Positions 47,893 through 61,400 of a stretch of 64,000 nt of DNA are shown piece by piece; within the stretch, counting starts at the first letter, position 1, and each line of letters starts with the position of its first letter. The notes beneath the pieces are model-generated. The model saw only the letters and a program-made list of their open reading frames with translations, was not told the DNA's origin and made no database searches. The stretch lies in the NCBI RefSeq assembly GCF_002443255.2, contig NW_019211459.1:20753540-20817539 (forward strand), given 5' to 3'. Made by a program: the position numbers and the translations under genes. Source of the DNA: Varroa destructor (Eukaryota; Arthropoda; Arachnida; Mesostigmata; Varroidae).

Positions 47893-49404
47893 TGACTACA
47901 CTGTCTACGTCAAAGACAGCGGAGTAGTGACCGAACAGTTTTTTTCTTTTAAATTTACCCGATGTCGCAGTGAATGTACGTTTGCTTTTTCATTTTATTT
48001 TTGAGGAACTTCACACAATTAACTAACAATTCATGTATTTGTCGGTTAGGTTGAGGCGATACGAAACAACCACATAGATTACTGAATGTAAAAACCTATA
48101 TTACCTAAAAATAAGTTTTTGTTCGTTATGATTTCTCTTTTAATGTGTGTTACTTTTTTAAACGAAAAATTAAGCCCAGAGCTGCCAGCAGACAAAGTTG
48201 AGTCCAGAGGCGATCGACAGACAGCTTCTGTATCCCCTCGGAGCGGCCAAACAAAGTCGATTGATCATTACATTTTCTATATAACATTACTAAAATCAAT
48301 ATTGCTATCCTGCCACAAAGCTTGCAAAAGTTTACTATTATTTAGCTTTGAAAAACGGTTTTCCATAACATCCGCACGCAAGTTTACTCGTGATTACGTT
48401 GCCCTTGCCGGCTAAATGTGTTTAGCTATGGCGTTCATGAAAAAACGCTTCAGCCGGAGCGTATTACTGACAAGTCTGCGCCAAATTATGTTCTCAGCGA
48501 AGACAATACGTAGCGTCCGTGTAGATAACTTCAACGATGTCAACTTAAACCGTACCTGACGCGCTAAAGGCAATATGTCGCACTGTACATACACCCAATG
48601 CTCAAACCAGACGACGTAGCGGCACTCCGCTTATTGATGCCATGTTGATTTACACGCACACTTGCCTTAGAAAGGAAACTTACTTAAACGTAAAAAAGCT
48701 GCCCTAATACAACCCTGTTGAATAATCACCACCGTCGACTGAATAGATATTTTGATGATGCCAATAATTTCAATCGATTGATAATAGTGGCCAGACCCTA
48801 AATAGCTGCTACGTAAGAGGAAGCAGCAAACAAGTACTTACTCTACTGAAGATATATTCAAAGTTCTGTTAATTGCAAAAGTATCCTACAAGCGTATCTT
48901 AATACATGTATCGACACGATATTTGTATAAAATGTACTCTGCTACATATTGAACAACAGTAAGCTATGCTATAGGTGCAACGTATTTTTTTTTTATCCGT
49001 GTATATTAAGGGTTTCGGCAAAGCCTTGCAAACGAAATATATATAGACATTTCTTTAGTAGGGCTCGAACGTATCTAACGTATACAGATGCTGTGACTTT
49101 TACGTTGCGTACATGTAAATCTATGCAGTAAAAGTGGACGCCTGGACAGCTCCGAATGCCTGCTTCTCCATGAGCACTGACCAGACCTGTTGTTGTTGTT
49201 CGAAGACCTTTTGCTCCTTTTTGTAACTGCATAAGTATACAATAAGAACAAACTCATCATCATCAGAATTGCGCAACGAACAATATTTGCAAACGAAATA
49301 TTCAAAATTAAAAGCTTTACACAAAATTAAGTAGCACTCCAATATGAAACCTCAAAAAAGTACATTGCACAGAATTATTATTGTGAATTAGAAGATACGA
49401 CCGC

Positions 49405-49587
49405 TTGAAGATTGAACGAAAGTTTACCGAGGTGCCTACACCATTGGCCAGCATAGAGACCGTTACAAAAATCTACTTCGTAAAACCAGGCCGCTCTATC
49501 ATGCTTCACTTCGAAGAGCCGAGCGGCCAGGTTTCCGAAGGCAAACGCGCTACGAAACCCATTTCAGGCAATGCCGTCTTAGCGTAA
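49405..49587 (+). CDS. Open segment, unrecognised
   Basis: 60 codons reading MKIERKFTEVPTPLASIETV (TTG as first codon), TKIYFVKPGRSIMLHFEEPS, GQVSEGKRATKPISGNAVLA to a TAA. Third-codon positions favour C/G relative to the flanks. There is no clear acceptor (ACCGCTTGAAG at best). Confidence 0.2.
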   Translation: MKIERKFTEVPTPLASIETVTKIYFVKPGRSIMLHFEEPSGQVSEGKRATKPISGNAVLA

Positions 49588-51062
49588 TTGGATTTACGTG
49601 AGCACCGAACACACTCAACGAAAATCATCGCAAACGAAAACATATAGTAACAAATAATTCACTAATGGTCATTCGGTTAAACAAATGGAGTAAATATGTG
49701 ACTTGGAGTAAAAATGTGCACTTCTCTGAAAAAGATACAACATCTGGCGATTTTTTTTTGCATTTTTTTTCGTGCTTATTCTTCTTCTATTCGACTTTCA
49801 CAATTGCCCAACTCCTATTCAATTGTTGGCTGGATTTTGTGGGCAAATCGTATTCAAAGCAGGCTAGACATTACCTAGCGGGTGTTATCTAGCCATGAAC
49901 TATTTTTAGGACTCTAGGACCAGCTTGATAACAAATCATGTATCTATGCATAGTTTGATGTTGGCGGATAAAAGCTATAGCTCATAACGACTCTCTAGGC
50001 TGTCCTGGCTCATGTAGGCCATCACATGTTTATAATGATACAATGATGGTACAACAGCGTGAATAGATGCAAGCACTCGATGCAAGTCTTGTTTTCCGTC
50101 TCTGTTTTGGCTTATTTCCTTTACTAGTAGTCCACTTATAGATTGTTTGACGTGGCATACCGCCAGGCATAGTTGCAAGAGGGTCCGGAGACGGCTTCTA
50201 TCTGGCTTGATTGAACACTAACAGATGCTGGACATGTCCATTAGTAACAGCAACAAATCTGCCGTCTTTATATTGAGTATTTAAAAATGTTTCTTCTATT
50301 TTCATCTAATACCCGTTACCAATATCCGCCCATATTCACTAGAAGTTTAAAAATGGCCGGGCAAAATCTAGCCGTAAAATACCATTTGAAGATCTATATC
50401 GTCTGCACTCGGACCGCGCACAGCGTTGGATAATAATACTAATCATAAGAATATTCGATACCGAGCTATGGTCTCGCGGATGAGTCAATTCATATGAAGT
50501 TACGATTTCGAATTTATTCTCAAGCTATGAAAGGGCATAGCGATCTTGTTGTTTACGTCAGTGGCAGTTCATGTCGACGAATAACTTTTCCTATTTGTCA
50601 AACACTAGAATCTACATTCACTCATATAAAAACTTTTCTCCCGGTCTAAATCTATGCATGATACAGGTACAGGCGTTATTTCAATGGTGAAATGGCACCT
50701 GTCACTATGTTAACATGTATGAAAAAAATAAGTTATATTCGTATTTTTTACTGGGTGTCACAGCTTCCATCTTCGGAGCCCGTTCGCACACTATCGTTTT
50801 AAGTTAGAGACAAAGTACACGCACTCGATTTCCCTTCGAATGCCTCTAATTTGTATATTGCTCGTTTGCTTTGCTGTGGGGATACTTTCGTATGTGAAAA
50901 TGCTTCGTTCAGATGCCCGGATACTAACACGTATTTTATGCGGTACAATTTTATGATACCATTTCGGTTACCGCCGCAGCAGGCATCGTTTGCTCGGGTG
51001 TTTTTCCTATTTTTCGCAGTGCTACATTTCATCTATACATGTTAACTATACGCGTTATTGTT

Positions 51063-51091
51063 CTTTCCATACGACTGCTTCCATACGATTG
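51063..51091 (+). repeat. Short direct repeat
   Basis: TTCCATACGACTGC then TTCCATACGATTG, a 14-bp unit in two imperfect copies. Confidence 0.7.
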
Positions 51092-52391
51092 TAAACTGTG
51101 ACAGATATTGCGAGCTCGTTGTCGATCAATAGAAACAGCTAGTTTTTCAGTGTGATTCGAAACATTTTTCAGTGAGGGCTAAAATAAAATACTAACATAT
51201 TGTTTTCTGTCCCTGCTAGACAATTAGGATGCAATATAGCAGCAGTTCAGTGAAGATATTCTCGGAGCGTGGCGCCAGTGACCTCCCACATTCGTTAAAC
51301 CCCCCTATCTATGACGGACCAAATGAGCATTTTCCGTAAAGTACAAGAGTGACAATAATAATAACAATAATAAATACCAGCATCTATATCATTGCCGTCA
51401 CATTCGTCACTATTTGTTAGCGATGAGAAATACAATTCAAAATGATCTACAGTTTAGTTTATCGAACACATTTAAGGCTCAGGCCCATGCCGTCGAACCT
51501 GGATATCATTATTTTAAGCTAGCATATACTCATGACGCACCCACGTTCCCATCTCATTCACCGATGATTCACCGATACCCTTAATGAGTTTTTGCACCGC
51601 AGGTCTCATCCTGTACCAGACCGTATGTATTGTAACAGAATGAGCACTGTCGGATTCTGTTAGCGGAGCTAAATAATTTTGTTTCACTTTGGACCCTCTC
51701 AACCAGCCTATTCCAGCGCTGTTCTAAGTTAAACTTCGGTCGCTGGCTCGCTTTAATCGTTTCGAAGGTCAGTCAGAATGCCGCTCGATGAGTTTCCGTT
51801 CACGTCAATACTTTGGTCGCGTTTCTGAGAGAAATTTTGTCAGTAACTTAGGCTCGATATAGAAGCTCGATATTATAGGACTCGGGAAGCGGTTCTAAAA
51901 CAACAACTTGCATAAAGCACAGAATTGCGAGGATGAAGTATCTCAATATGGTCAATCAAAGCAAAAGAAGATTATCTGCTTTTCGATGTAAGAGGAAAGC
52001 TTTGTGAGGAACATGTGAAAATATCCAGACTATCGATCCCATAATTGACGATGACACCCATTTTTTCTTAAAGACCTATCTGGAAGTATGCGTACTGACT
52101 GCGATTCTATATATATATGTGTGTGTGAGGTAAATTATTAGCACGGCGCTCTCATTGCCGATTTCGACTACAACCGTGAATGCCGCCATTAGTCTATCGA
52201 TTTTTTAATTGTGCCTTGATTTTATCTGCTTGCTCGAAATTTGTAGGCCACGCGCACAAATATATCCAAGTCGAACCGAAATGCAGAGCAGTATTAAGCA
52301 GGCTCTATTAGATATGCGTGAAAATGTTTTACAAGCAACTATTTGTCAAAGGATGCCGTAAAAGTTTCGTAAGCCTACTCGCCAGAAGAAG

Positions 52392-52414
52392 ATCTTCCTT
52401 TTTCGAAGGAAGAT
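52392..52414. other. 9-bp inverted repeat (hairpin)
   Basis: ATCTTCCTT and AAGGAAGAT around a 5-nt loop (TTTCG). It does not match the histone mRNA stem-loop. Confidence 0.75.
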
Positions 52415-53458
52415 AGCACAACTGACTGCAATCTTCAACACCATTCGCCCTTTGTAAAATTTGCCGCGGCGTAATTAGGTTAGATCGTCTGTTGACGGAG
52501 AAAAGGCCGACAGTGTGGACTACAAAGGCCTATTGTTGTCTACAAAAATCTCTAAGGGTGTGAATTTGTGATTAAATTGAGCCAATAGCTAGAACGATGT
52601 CGGATGAAAATTTTTCAATTAATTCATTTGGTCCATCTATTAGCTACTAGATCGATTGGTTGACGATACATTAACAATGATTTAAGACAAACACCAGAGC
52701 CTCAGCTTTGATTTTTTTTTACATAAATAATCGAAATGCAGAAAAGGCCAGTAATTGCAAACTCAAATATCTATGCAATATATTTTTAAGTGCAAATTTA
52801 TATATGTTACTAGGGCGTGTAAACCATTGTAGCTAGTGCTATAGATTAGACGCGAGTGCCTAAAATGTACACAAAGAGGATATGGCCTTGAGCATAACTT
52901 GCAAACTCTATTTAAATTAAGAGTTCTTTTGGTAACTTGCAACGCCGTCTCTTTTTGGTTTTATGTTTATCACTTGAGGAACAACAAACGTTCTCCTCAT
53001 AAGCAAATGGTTTTATTATTTGCTTTTTATTAAGTACAGAACGAGTAGTCTCTGAATCGTTTGTGTTAATCAAATAGTTCGGAAACGTATGCGCTGACAT
53101 GCGTTACCTATTATGATATCGCGTAATATAATTTTTGGTCATATAAATCAGTTATAATAATGCAGCAAGGGTCTGAACTACTTTAAGTCTAAACTAAAAC
53201 GCTTCACGGCGACCTTACTTAGAGCTAACTTATATAATCAACAAATCTACTAAAGCATTTCATTAGATAGGATATGGAACAGAGCTTCGAAGCTCGTTTT
53301 GCCTATAGAAAGGTAGGACAGTAGAGTCAACTTAAGGGTTCGATAAGGGGGCTGAACCCCTTTTCAGCGGACGTTCTCTGCTGGTGTCGTCGACGTGTGT
53401 GTGTATGTGTATGTGACGTTGATATCTAACCTGTCTGTCTCCTTTTCTCTTTTCAAAG

Positions 53459-53593
53459 GAGTTTCTCGAGACAAGGAACAGAAAATTCTCTCATGTTCAT
53501 TTCAGGGCTGGAAAACAAACGCGAAATGCACGGCTTAATGACACACGGACGTCTCTGTCGAAATCCTATAAACAAAATAATATAGGGCCCTAA
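53459..53593 (+). CDS. Possible terminal exon after a very strong acceptor
   Basis: CTGTCTGTCTCCTTTTCTCTTTTCAAAG is the longest pyrimidine tract before an AG in the window. Behind it one frame is open for 44 codons (EFLETRNRKFSHVHFRAGKQ ...) and a second for 41 (SFSRQGTENSLMFISGLENK ...). No donor is evident, so it would be a last exon. The frame cannot be decided. Confidence 0.22.
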   Translation, partial: EFLETRNRKFSHVHFRAGKQTRNARLNDTRTSLSKSYKQNNIGP

Positions 53594-54136
53594 GTCAGTC
53601 GAAGCTAATTACAGTGAACAAGCCACAACTAGAAGGTAATAATTGGCTTTTACATGTGTATTGTCCTAATTCAAAGTAGATACAGATCGCGTACGCTGTC
53701 TTGAAAGGGTTTCAGTTTGGTCGTTCGAATTTTACAATCCAGTATTATCCACGTTCATAATGCTGAGTAGTTATTACTAAATGAGTTGAGAATTTTCAGT
53801 GTTATCTCATAACGTCCGATATGCTCTCCACGCGGTTCGCCTAGGGCTGAATAAGAAAAACGTTGCTGACATTTCTAGGGATTCCTGTGAAACAAAAGAG
53901 AAAAACAAGTGTGCTGATCACGCACTGCATTTTTAGTATTGAAGTCCCTCGACCCTAGAATGACCCATTTACGAGAGGCAGTGCAATTCCAACAGCACCG
54001 CTATTATCTCGCGTCGTTCGCTTACTTCTTTTTATCACTGCGCGGCGGAAGTTTTGCGAATAGCAAAATAGATGAAGACTGCTGCCCGAAGCTGTGCGAT
54101 GTCTGCAAAAACATACTCACCTGTTTTATGCTTTCG

Positions 54137-54660
54137 TATTAGTAAATGCGGAGCGAACGGATGCGGATACGGAACCAGCCGGGGAACACATAGTGGCCCA
54201 CTGTAGAACGCGGTGCCAATACACCAAAGCAATTAGCAGCATAATTTCATTAGCAGTCGAAGCTAACCGGAGTTTCTTAGAGTAAATGCGCTTCTTCGGG
54301 CGTAACCCCTTCATTCGCTTGACCTGGCTCCCCCTGGGCAGGACAGGAGTCTTGCAAAGGACGCCGCAAACGACCATGGATGGCAACGACTCAGGCAACG
54401 AGTTCGCCCACTTGTGGTTCAGAGCAAAACTCAGTCAGTGCGCAGCGTTTGCGCGCATATAAACTCCTTCTTAGTTCCAGGCCCTTTTAGATCTCTATAG
54501 CCCGCTTGAAGGTGGACTTCCTTTTAAGCATCCAACAACAGTCGCAAACGGAGTTGATGGAGGCAGGCATGAGGGCACTCGTGATCTTCCAATATTCAAC
54601 GTGAAGCGCAGTGGACGCTTCACAGGCGAAACGAATACAAAACTTCACCTAAGATGAGCC
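54137..54660. other. GC-rich coding-like island, strand and nature unclear
   Basis: About 500 bp at 51-54% GC. On the plus strand, after the acceptor TTTTATGCTTTCGTATTAG, a frame reads AERTDADTEPAGEHIVAHCR to a TAA at about 54285. The same frame then reopens as MRFFGRNPFIRLTWLPLGRT and runs 55 more codons. On the minus strand a perfect CAG/GTGAGT donor lies at about 54122, with an open frame before it (CVPRLVPYPHPFAPHLLIRK). Another minus frame at 54480-54640 reads ACEASTALHVEYWKITSALM. Competing frames with stops suggest a decayed transposon or an exon cluster; I recognise no domain. Confidence 0.25.
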
Positions 54661-55052
54661 TATTCCGTTGCCTTCACGCTGGTGATTGTGGCATTATGTA
54701 TCACCTCAATCCAAATAGTCGTTGTTAAGTTTATCGTATACATCGAAAACTTCGAGAAATATTTAAACGTTTCAGAAAAAAGACATACATTTAGCAGTTT
54801 ATTAGGGAGTTGCAACTATCTGTCGTCTTTAAAATACGAATAGAACTAAAATTATAAGCTAAGACTATTCTAGGGAGCGCACTAGCTTGTTGTAGATGCT
54901 CTTTCTCTGGCGGCTACCACCAAAAGTTAGGCATGAAGGAAACATTCACCAGGTGTTTTTGCTTCACGATCCATCTAATTTTATAACTAGAACTAGTAGA
55001 ATTAGCTAGTTATATTATTCGTAAATAAAGTTGTGTGGCTATGATTTTCGTT

Positions 55053-55352
55053 TTAGTAACTGTAGAAGTTGTAAACACATTGTCTGTCTCTAAAGCTTAC
55101 TCCTACATTTGTGCTTCCGTTGAAATTCACAGAAGGATTTGTTACTTGTACGTACTCACCATCCGATTTTTCTTCGATCAACAAGTAAGCGTTGCCTTGT
55201 CTGCAGATGCCTGAAATGTCTCTGCTTATCTTCACGAATGTCAACTTTAATGAAACCTGCGGAGCGAAACTCTGACCCGTTCTGACCAATTGAGGAAAAG
55301 TAGGTATCTGATCCACGGAAAGCTCGTTTTGAATACTTTCAGGAGATACACT
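55053..55352 (-). CDS. Possible terminal exon, minus strand
   Basis: A frame of 99 codons ending in TAA reads SVSPESIQNELSVDQIPTFP, QLVRTGQSFAPQVSLKLTFV, KISRDISGICRQGNAYLLIE, EKSDGEYVQVTNPSVNFNGS and on to CVYNFYSY. Inside it, ATCTGCAG and a GTGAGT donor at 55159 could instead bound a 41-nt exon, and a strong acceptor (CTTCCTTCGTTTCAG) lies just upstream in a different frame. It could be the end of a beta-rich secreted domain, but I recognise no family. Confidence 0.25.
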   Translation of the reverse strand, partial: SVSPESIQNELSVDQIPTFPQLVRTGQSFAPQVSLKLTFVKISRDISGICRQGNAYLLIEEKSDGEYVQVTNPSVNFNGSTNVGVSFRDRQCVYNFYSY

Positions 55353-55479
55353 TCATTGTCCCAATACCAATCGAAAATGTCCTGAAACGAAGGAAGTAGC
55401 CAGGAAGGAGACCCGATGTGGTTACTAACAGATCCATGTTGTTTCTCTTGATTTAGATAATGTCCCTCTATTATTTAGG

Positions 55480-58400
55480 TTTTGTTAAACGTCACGTTAT
55501 ACCAAGGAGAGTCGGTCAACTTTATTTATAATCTGCGATCTGTAGGACAGAATTATCCATCTGAACATTATTATTCTCGATTGAAAAGCCATGCGATTCA
55601 GATAATGGCGATGTAGCTCAAAAGTTCTTGGCAAAATGTCGCGAAATAGAAGGCAACTCTTCACTACTATATTTGACATCGATAGTGGTTTTTATTTATG
55701 TGGATGTATTTTACGAGCTATGCGAAGAAGTCCAATGAGTCGATCATGTTATACGTTGCTGAGACGCTTTGATGGCAAGACCTTTACCGAGGGCTTCCGT
55801 TTTGGTCGCCATGTGATTGGCCATTAGCTGGAAATGTCAGCTTGCGTAACAGGCGGAACTGTCAAAAACACTATACGTCAGAAAGGCAGAGAATTCAAGT
55901 AATGCTTGATGCGTTAACGCGCCTGATATCGTGTAACCACACCTAGGAAACCTCTTTCCTTATACAATGAACTGATTCTCATAGAAAATGACGAGTGAAA
56001 GATATGCTAGTCTATACATATGATTTTCCTTTCGGTGCATTTTTCGCAGACCCTTGGGAAATACATGGACTGTTATTTTAAAAGAAGCTTCCAAAGTATT
56101 ACTTTCAATATGTACCGATTTTCTGCTCAAGCGAAATAGAAATGCAGAAAACGCTTTGTCACCATATGGATAACTAAATATCTATTTAGTTTCATACGCC
56201 GGGGGCATATTTGAATGAGAATTATAATCGACTCAACGGAATGAAAAATATAGTTTAGTAAGATGAACGACACAGTGGGCAATAAGAGAATCAATATTTC
56301 AAAAGACGACAAGGCGATGGCCGATTCCATCGTACACAAAATACGCGCACACGGCTCAGACTGATGAGTTCTTGATTATCGCAGAAATTTAAGAGAACTG
56401 ACGCGGTTCGCTATTGGTTTGGTATTTAAGATTAAACGTACCGTATATACTTAAACAAGTGTTACGTGTTAAAGATGTGGTGAAAATCGCCCACAAACGT
56501 AATCTATTATTTGTAGCCGCTCAAAACTCAGCATATTCCGATCGCCGTTAACAGCTGGCCCTTGACTGAGACAATAGTACCGTTAACGTGGGCACCTCGA
56601 TTATTTATAAAATCGCTTTGTTTATTTTGAAAGGATATTATAAAGCGTTATTATATAAAAATGTGTGTGCTCTGTCAATTTACATAAACGAGTAAACATT
56701 ATTTTCACTTAAAATTAACGTCTACCTTCTTATCGTACACCTGCTTTTTAATACAGCTGAATATTGCTGAACAATTAACTAATCCAATGGTCTTCTATAG
56801 CTATCGCAAGAGATCCCTCAATAAAAACCTTCTCCACTATTGAACGATCTTTAAGTATGCTCTTTGGGCCAGTGCCCGTTTCCTGCATACATGCAGGTAG
56901 AGCCAAACTGCACAACAACAAATCCGATTTCAACGAAACACCAAAAGTCCTCATTTGAACATACTCCTGGAAAAACTTCTACAACACCATACACTATACG
57001 GCATACTCGCATACACTTATTTGCGTAAAGTTATGTCATTATTTTTCTCCTGCTGAAGTGAATCTCTGGAATGCTTTATTTCTTCGGTAGCACAGAATGT
57101 ATAAGATATTTCGTCATTTTTTCGAACGACAATGTTGTCCTTTTTTATTGCTTTTCCGTTGAAGTTAAATACTTGCTTCATGTAATAAATGCCGCTTAAA
57201 TGATAAAAGTAGCGTCATGCTGAACAAATGTTCGGCGCCTTATTTCTGCCCGACGTCTCACTCCTCAATATCATATAGATATGCGTAAATTTAAACGTAC
57301 ATTGTGGTTTCAAAAACCAAAAAGAAGCTTTCGTCAGCTAACTGCTAAAACTAGAGGTCCTTCGATGGATTTTACAAGTAGATTATTTATTTTTCGGTAG
57401 ACACGTCGGCGACAGCCAATATGCTTAAGAATACGCCCATTTCTTGCCATGAAGCGAAGGCTACCGTGCGATGGTGATACCTAAGATCATCGACTAGTAG
57501 CGGAGTGGAAACCAAGCTAAAGAGCTCCTGAGAGCTTCCAAAAAAATCTTCTTTCTATTCGTAGTTGTACAAATTACAGCTCTTGCTGGTACACGTAGCA
57601 GGCCGATGACCGGGACGGCCAAGCCTCACTGGCTGCTGGTGCTCCCATCACATATTACGCATGGTTCATAGTTAGACCAACTTCGACTGGGCAAAAGCGA
57701 CGACAAATTTGTGGCGATGAGGTAATGTCGGTACGCACAAAGTACGTGAATCTAATTCAATATGGACTATTATTGCACACGCTTCACAATTTTGTCAACT
57801 AATTCTATAAAATATCCGCAGTTATTTTTACCACATAGGAAATAATTAGTCTATGATGCATGAAGGTAGTCCTGGCCTGTGCACCAAGCGACAAAGGTTA
57901 GGCCAATCTAGACTAGTAGGCCTTTGACGCTGAGCGATTTAGAAAACGATTTTAGAAAGTGTGTATGTTATACCCGTCGGACGTGCTTTTCCTTGTGGTT
58001 GTTCTAAAAAAAACTTCCATAATCACTCGCGCGCTCAAATATCTGTCTAAATTCTTTCTTTAGTAGCATTAGGCGGGAGAAATATATTCTATTGTACAAC
58101 TTCTACAACGTTTGTTTTCACAGAAACGTAGCCGGCGAAAGGTTGGCCAAAATAGACGGGTATGCTATAAAACACATTTCAATGTTAACACGAAATATAT
58201 TTTTGTTTCTAGGCACAGCAAAATAAAGGGTGCCAAGACAACTGATAGTTTCTATTTTCGTTTGTAAAGCAAGCCTACTTAAATCTAAACCTAAAGGACG
58301 GGCTACGAATTTTAGCTGCAGCTTGAAATTTTCTCCAGGACATTACGCCTTCCCTTTAGAGTAATTTAAGACCAATGTTGTGTAAGCCAAAAGTACACTT

Positions 58401-61400
58401 AATGGCAGTTAGCTCGAAAACTTGATTTCATTCTGAACCCTCTGCTCACCCATGAAATGCAATACACAGACCGCGCGTCGTGCTTTCGGGCACGTCTGCG
58501 TGCAATTCACACGTAATCACTGTTCCATTGAAGTTAAACTTCGTTAGATGCTATCGAATGGTAGCAGTGCTAATACAGACAACACAACCATAACCCATTT
58601 TTTTTTCCGGTATAGATTGGAACCTTGTGAGGCCGACATCCCAAAAAGCCTGTGCCATGATGGGGACCAACCAAATATGTTGCACATATGGAATTGAATA
58701 GTAAGCAAACCTATGAAATTCAACTGCGAACTCGAAAATGATTGACTTTCAACCGTAAGCAGGTTCCAGCGCTTCCTAGTTCGGGACGTATCCAAGCTCT
58801 TACCAAAGGCAATACCTTTGATTCAAACTAAGCGACCCAGCAGTTACGCTCCTAAGCCATCCATCTCGTATCCGATTCGATGACTGAATCTCTAGTCAGC
58901 CTCGATGCAATCGGCTAACGATACCTTACATGGACTAAATAAGTCCGATATTGTTATTGATCTATTTAGCTTGCCGGAACCATATATATTACATTCGTAT
59001 TATGCAATATATTGTTTTGTTGTCTAATTAGGACCACTTAAAATCTGCTGTTCCTGGCACTACAATCCTCTTAAGAATGCGTGCCTTTATTACTAAGCAC
59101 TCTTACTAACGCCTGTAACCGCGTACTGTATCAGACCAGCGGCGTGAAAAGTGGGTGCAGCAGATTTCAAGCTAAGCAATGCCTTTACTGTATATAACTA
59201 TTACGAAAACAACCAAGTTGATTGATATGACACAAATCTATGAATAGTACAAAGGCTATCCACATCATCATGAAGGTTATGGCTATTTACTTTACTTAAT
59301 ACGTATACCCTGTACATAGTAACGAAACCGCGATAAAGCCTGAGATTTATGTTATAGGTATATCATTTCAAGCCCTCGATAGCGGCTTACCAAACAGATG
59401 TGGCCTGCAGGGTGTGACGCACTACCACAACGCAACAGAAAATATTCGCTCTGAAAAATAAAATTATCATTCTCATATTATATATAGGCTTGGAAGTCAA
59501 GCTAAGAAGCGGGTACTTGTTTTCGAAGGTTGCATTGTGCGCAGGTTCTAACCTCCATTAGTTTTTTGGCGACTTAGTCTAAAAATAGGTGCCATTGCAC
59601 TTTTACACATCCGTACATTATGTTCGTATCTAATACAGTCAATAAACACTATACCGTGTCAGTATTAACACCATATATAAAAATGCAAAGCAGTTGACAA
59701 TTCTCTGTATCTTTAACTACTACGGAGGCTATTTCCTAGTTAAATTATTTAGCTGGACAAACTCGATCGATCAGTTGCAAGCCAACCGGGGACCTGGCTT
59801 GATTCAGCTAATAGTTTAGATTTCGCCCACTATGCCCTATATATATATATATACGGAAACTGCATGCAATGTACGGGCGTGCGGTTGGCCATCGTGCTGA
59901 TACTTTACTTATAGCCATTTATTATCAAAGTTTGCCCGAAATCCACGCGCGTAATATAAAGACACATTCTATCATGTCCGGGGAACCCGTATGGATCTTG
60001 GCGCTTTGAAAATGTCGATCGTATTCTAATTATTCGTAAGTTTTAAGTTTATACCAATGTCGGGAAAGGACTGTATCGGGTGACAAAGCTCGACGACGTA
60101 GAGCTTTGTCGTGGTTGAGTTTGCTGTATCAGGGAAAACTTGTTCCTCATGTGCGCCAAAGGGCTAGGGCGAACGATTGTGGCTGTAGTAAATGGTTCGT
60201 TCCGTCCTAAACTGACAATTTTCCACTGTTCATAAACAGGTGTTCCTGTATTGTACAGGACAGATGGTTTCCGTTGGCGGGCCTGCTTCAGTTGGATTTT
60301 GGTCTCGCTGTGCAATATGAGTCCTGCGCGCACACAGGATTCTCGATGCTTGTATGTGTGTCCACGTTTCAACGAAATCGACCCATTACCCAGCTTTATT
60401 GTATATTCTGAAACTGGAAGCGTTTACGCCAGTCAGCCCAAAGCAGATTTTTTTCTTACCCCACAAACATTATCTATCTATGTACCTAACGAAAGAACTT
60501 GTAAATGAAAGTGGAAGAAGACACGCAGTCGAATTCAGTGAGTGTATAGCTCTACTAGGCTATTCTAGGGGAATTAAATAGAACACTAGAAATCGCGCTG
60601 TTGAAGCTACCAATGCGAGACCCAGATGACTCTTAGCATCTTGGTTAAGCTAATATTTGTCTTATAATTCCTGACTAATTCAAACGGATTGGAGATGCGT
60701 CTCTCCCCGTATAGACCTATTGGTGATTGTTTTTTCATCTCGACACATATACTTCGCTTTGGGTGCATCCCGAAATAATGTCTACTCCTATACGCGACAA
60801 TCGTTCTACTTGAATCGCCCATTCAAGTGGGATAAACATAACCCGCTACATACATTGTGAAGCGTACAAAAAAAAGTTCACCTACAAGAGTCGATATACA
60901 AAAGGCTTTAAAATACGTTAATTTGGTCAAGTTATCACCTTTTTTTACAAACTTTTTCCAATTAGCGCACTTCCGTGCGCAACGCACGTAACAGTCTCCA
61001 CAGGCACAGCTTATTAGTAAATAATTTAACAAATAAGGTAGGAGCAGGTATCGGACAACGGCAGATGTGCCTATAACATTCTAATTGAAACTCGTGTCCT
61101 GTTTGAGCCGGTAGCCAACATTAGGACTCGCCGTTGGTACAACCATCTGCTATACAAATGCTGCAACAAATGTGTAACATTGTCAAACGAGGACCCAGCA
61201 AGTAAAACTGATACATGGTTCCGTTAATAAAAATCCAAAGCTGACAATTTCACAAGCTACCGGCCGCAATCGGATCTTAGGGTAGTTTCATCTTTAGATC
61301 GACTGCTGGCTCGATCTCTTTTTGTAGTCAGAATGGGGTAATATTCAGTTATAATCATTGTGGCAGTAGGTCATTCCTGTTATCTAGTTGTAGGTGAAAA

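Larger units (their letters stand above)
47900..53450. other. Mostly featureless AT-rich sequence
   Basis: Apart from the open segment at 49.4 kb, the short direct repeat at 51.06 kb and the hairpin at 52.4 kb, I see no gene, RNA gene or mobile element. A minus-strand frame at 51514-51702 contains a 10-bp tandem repeat and no known motif. Confidence 0.45.
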
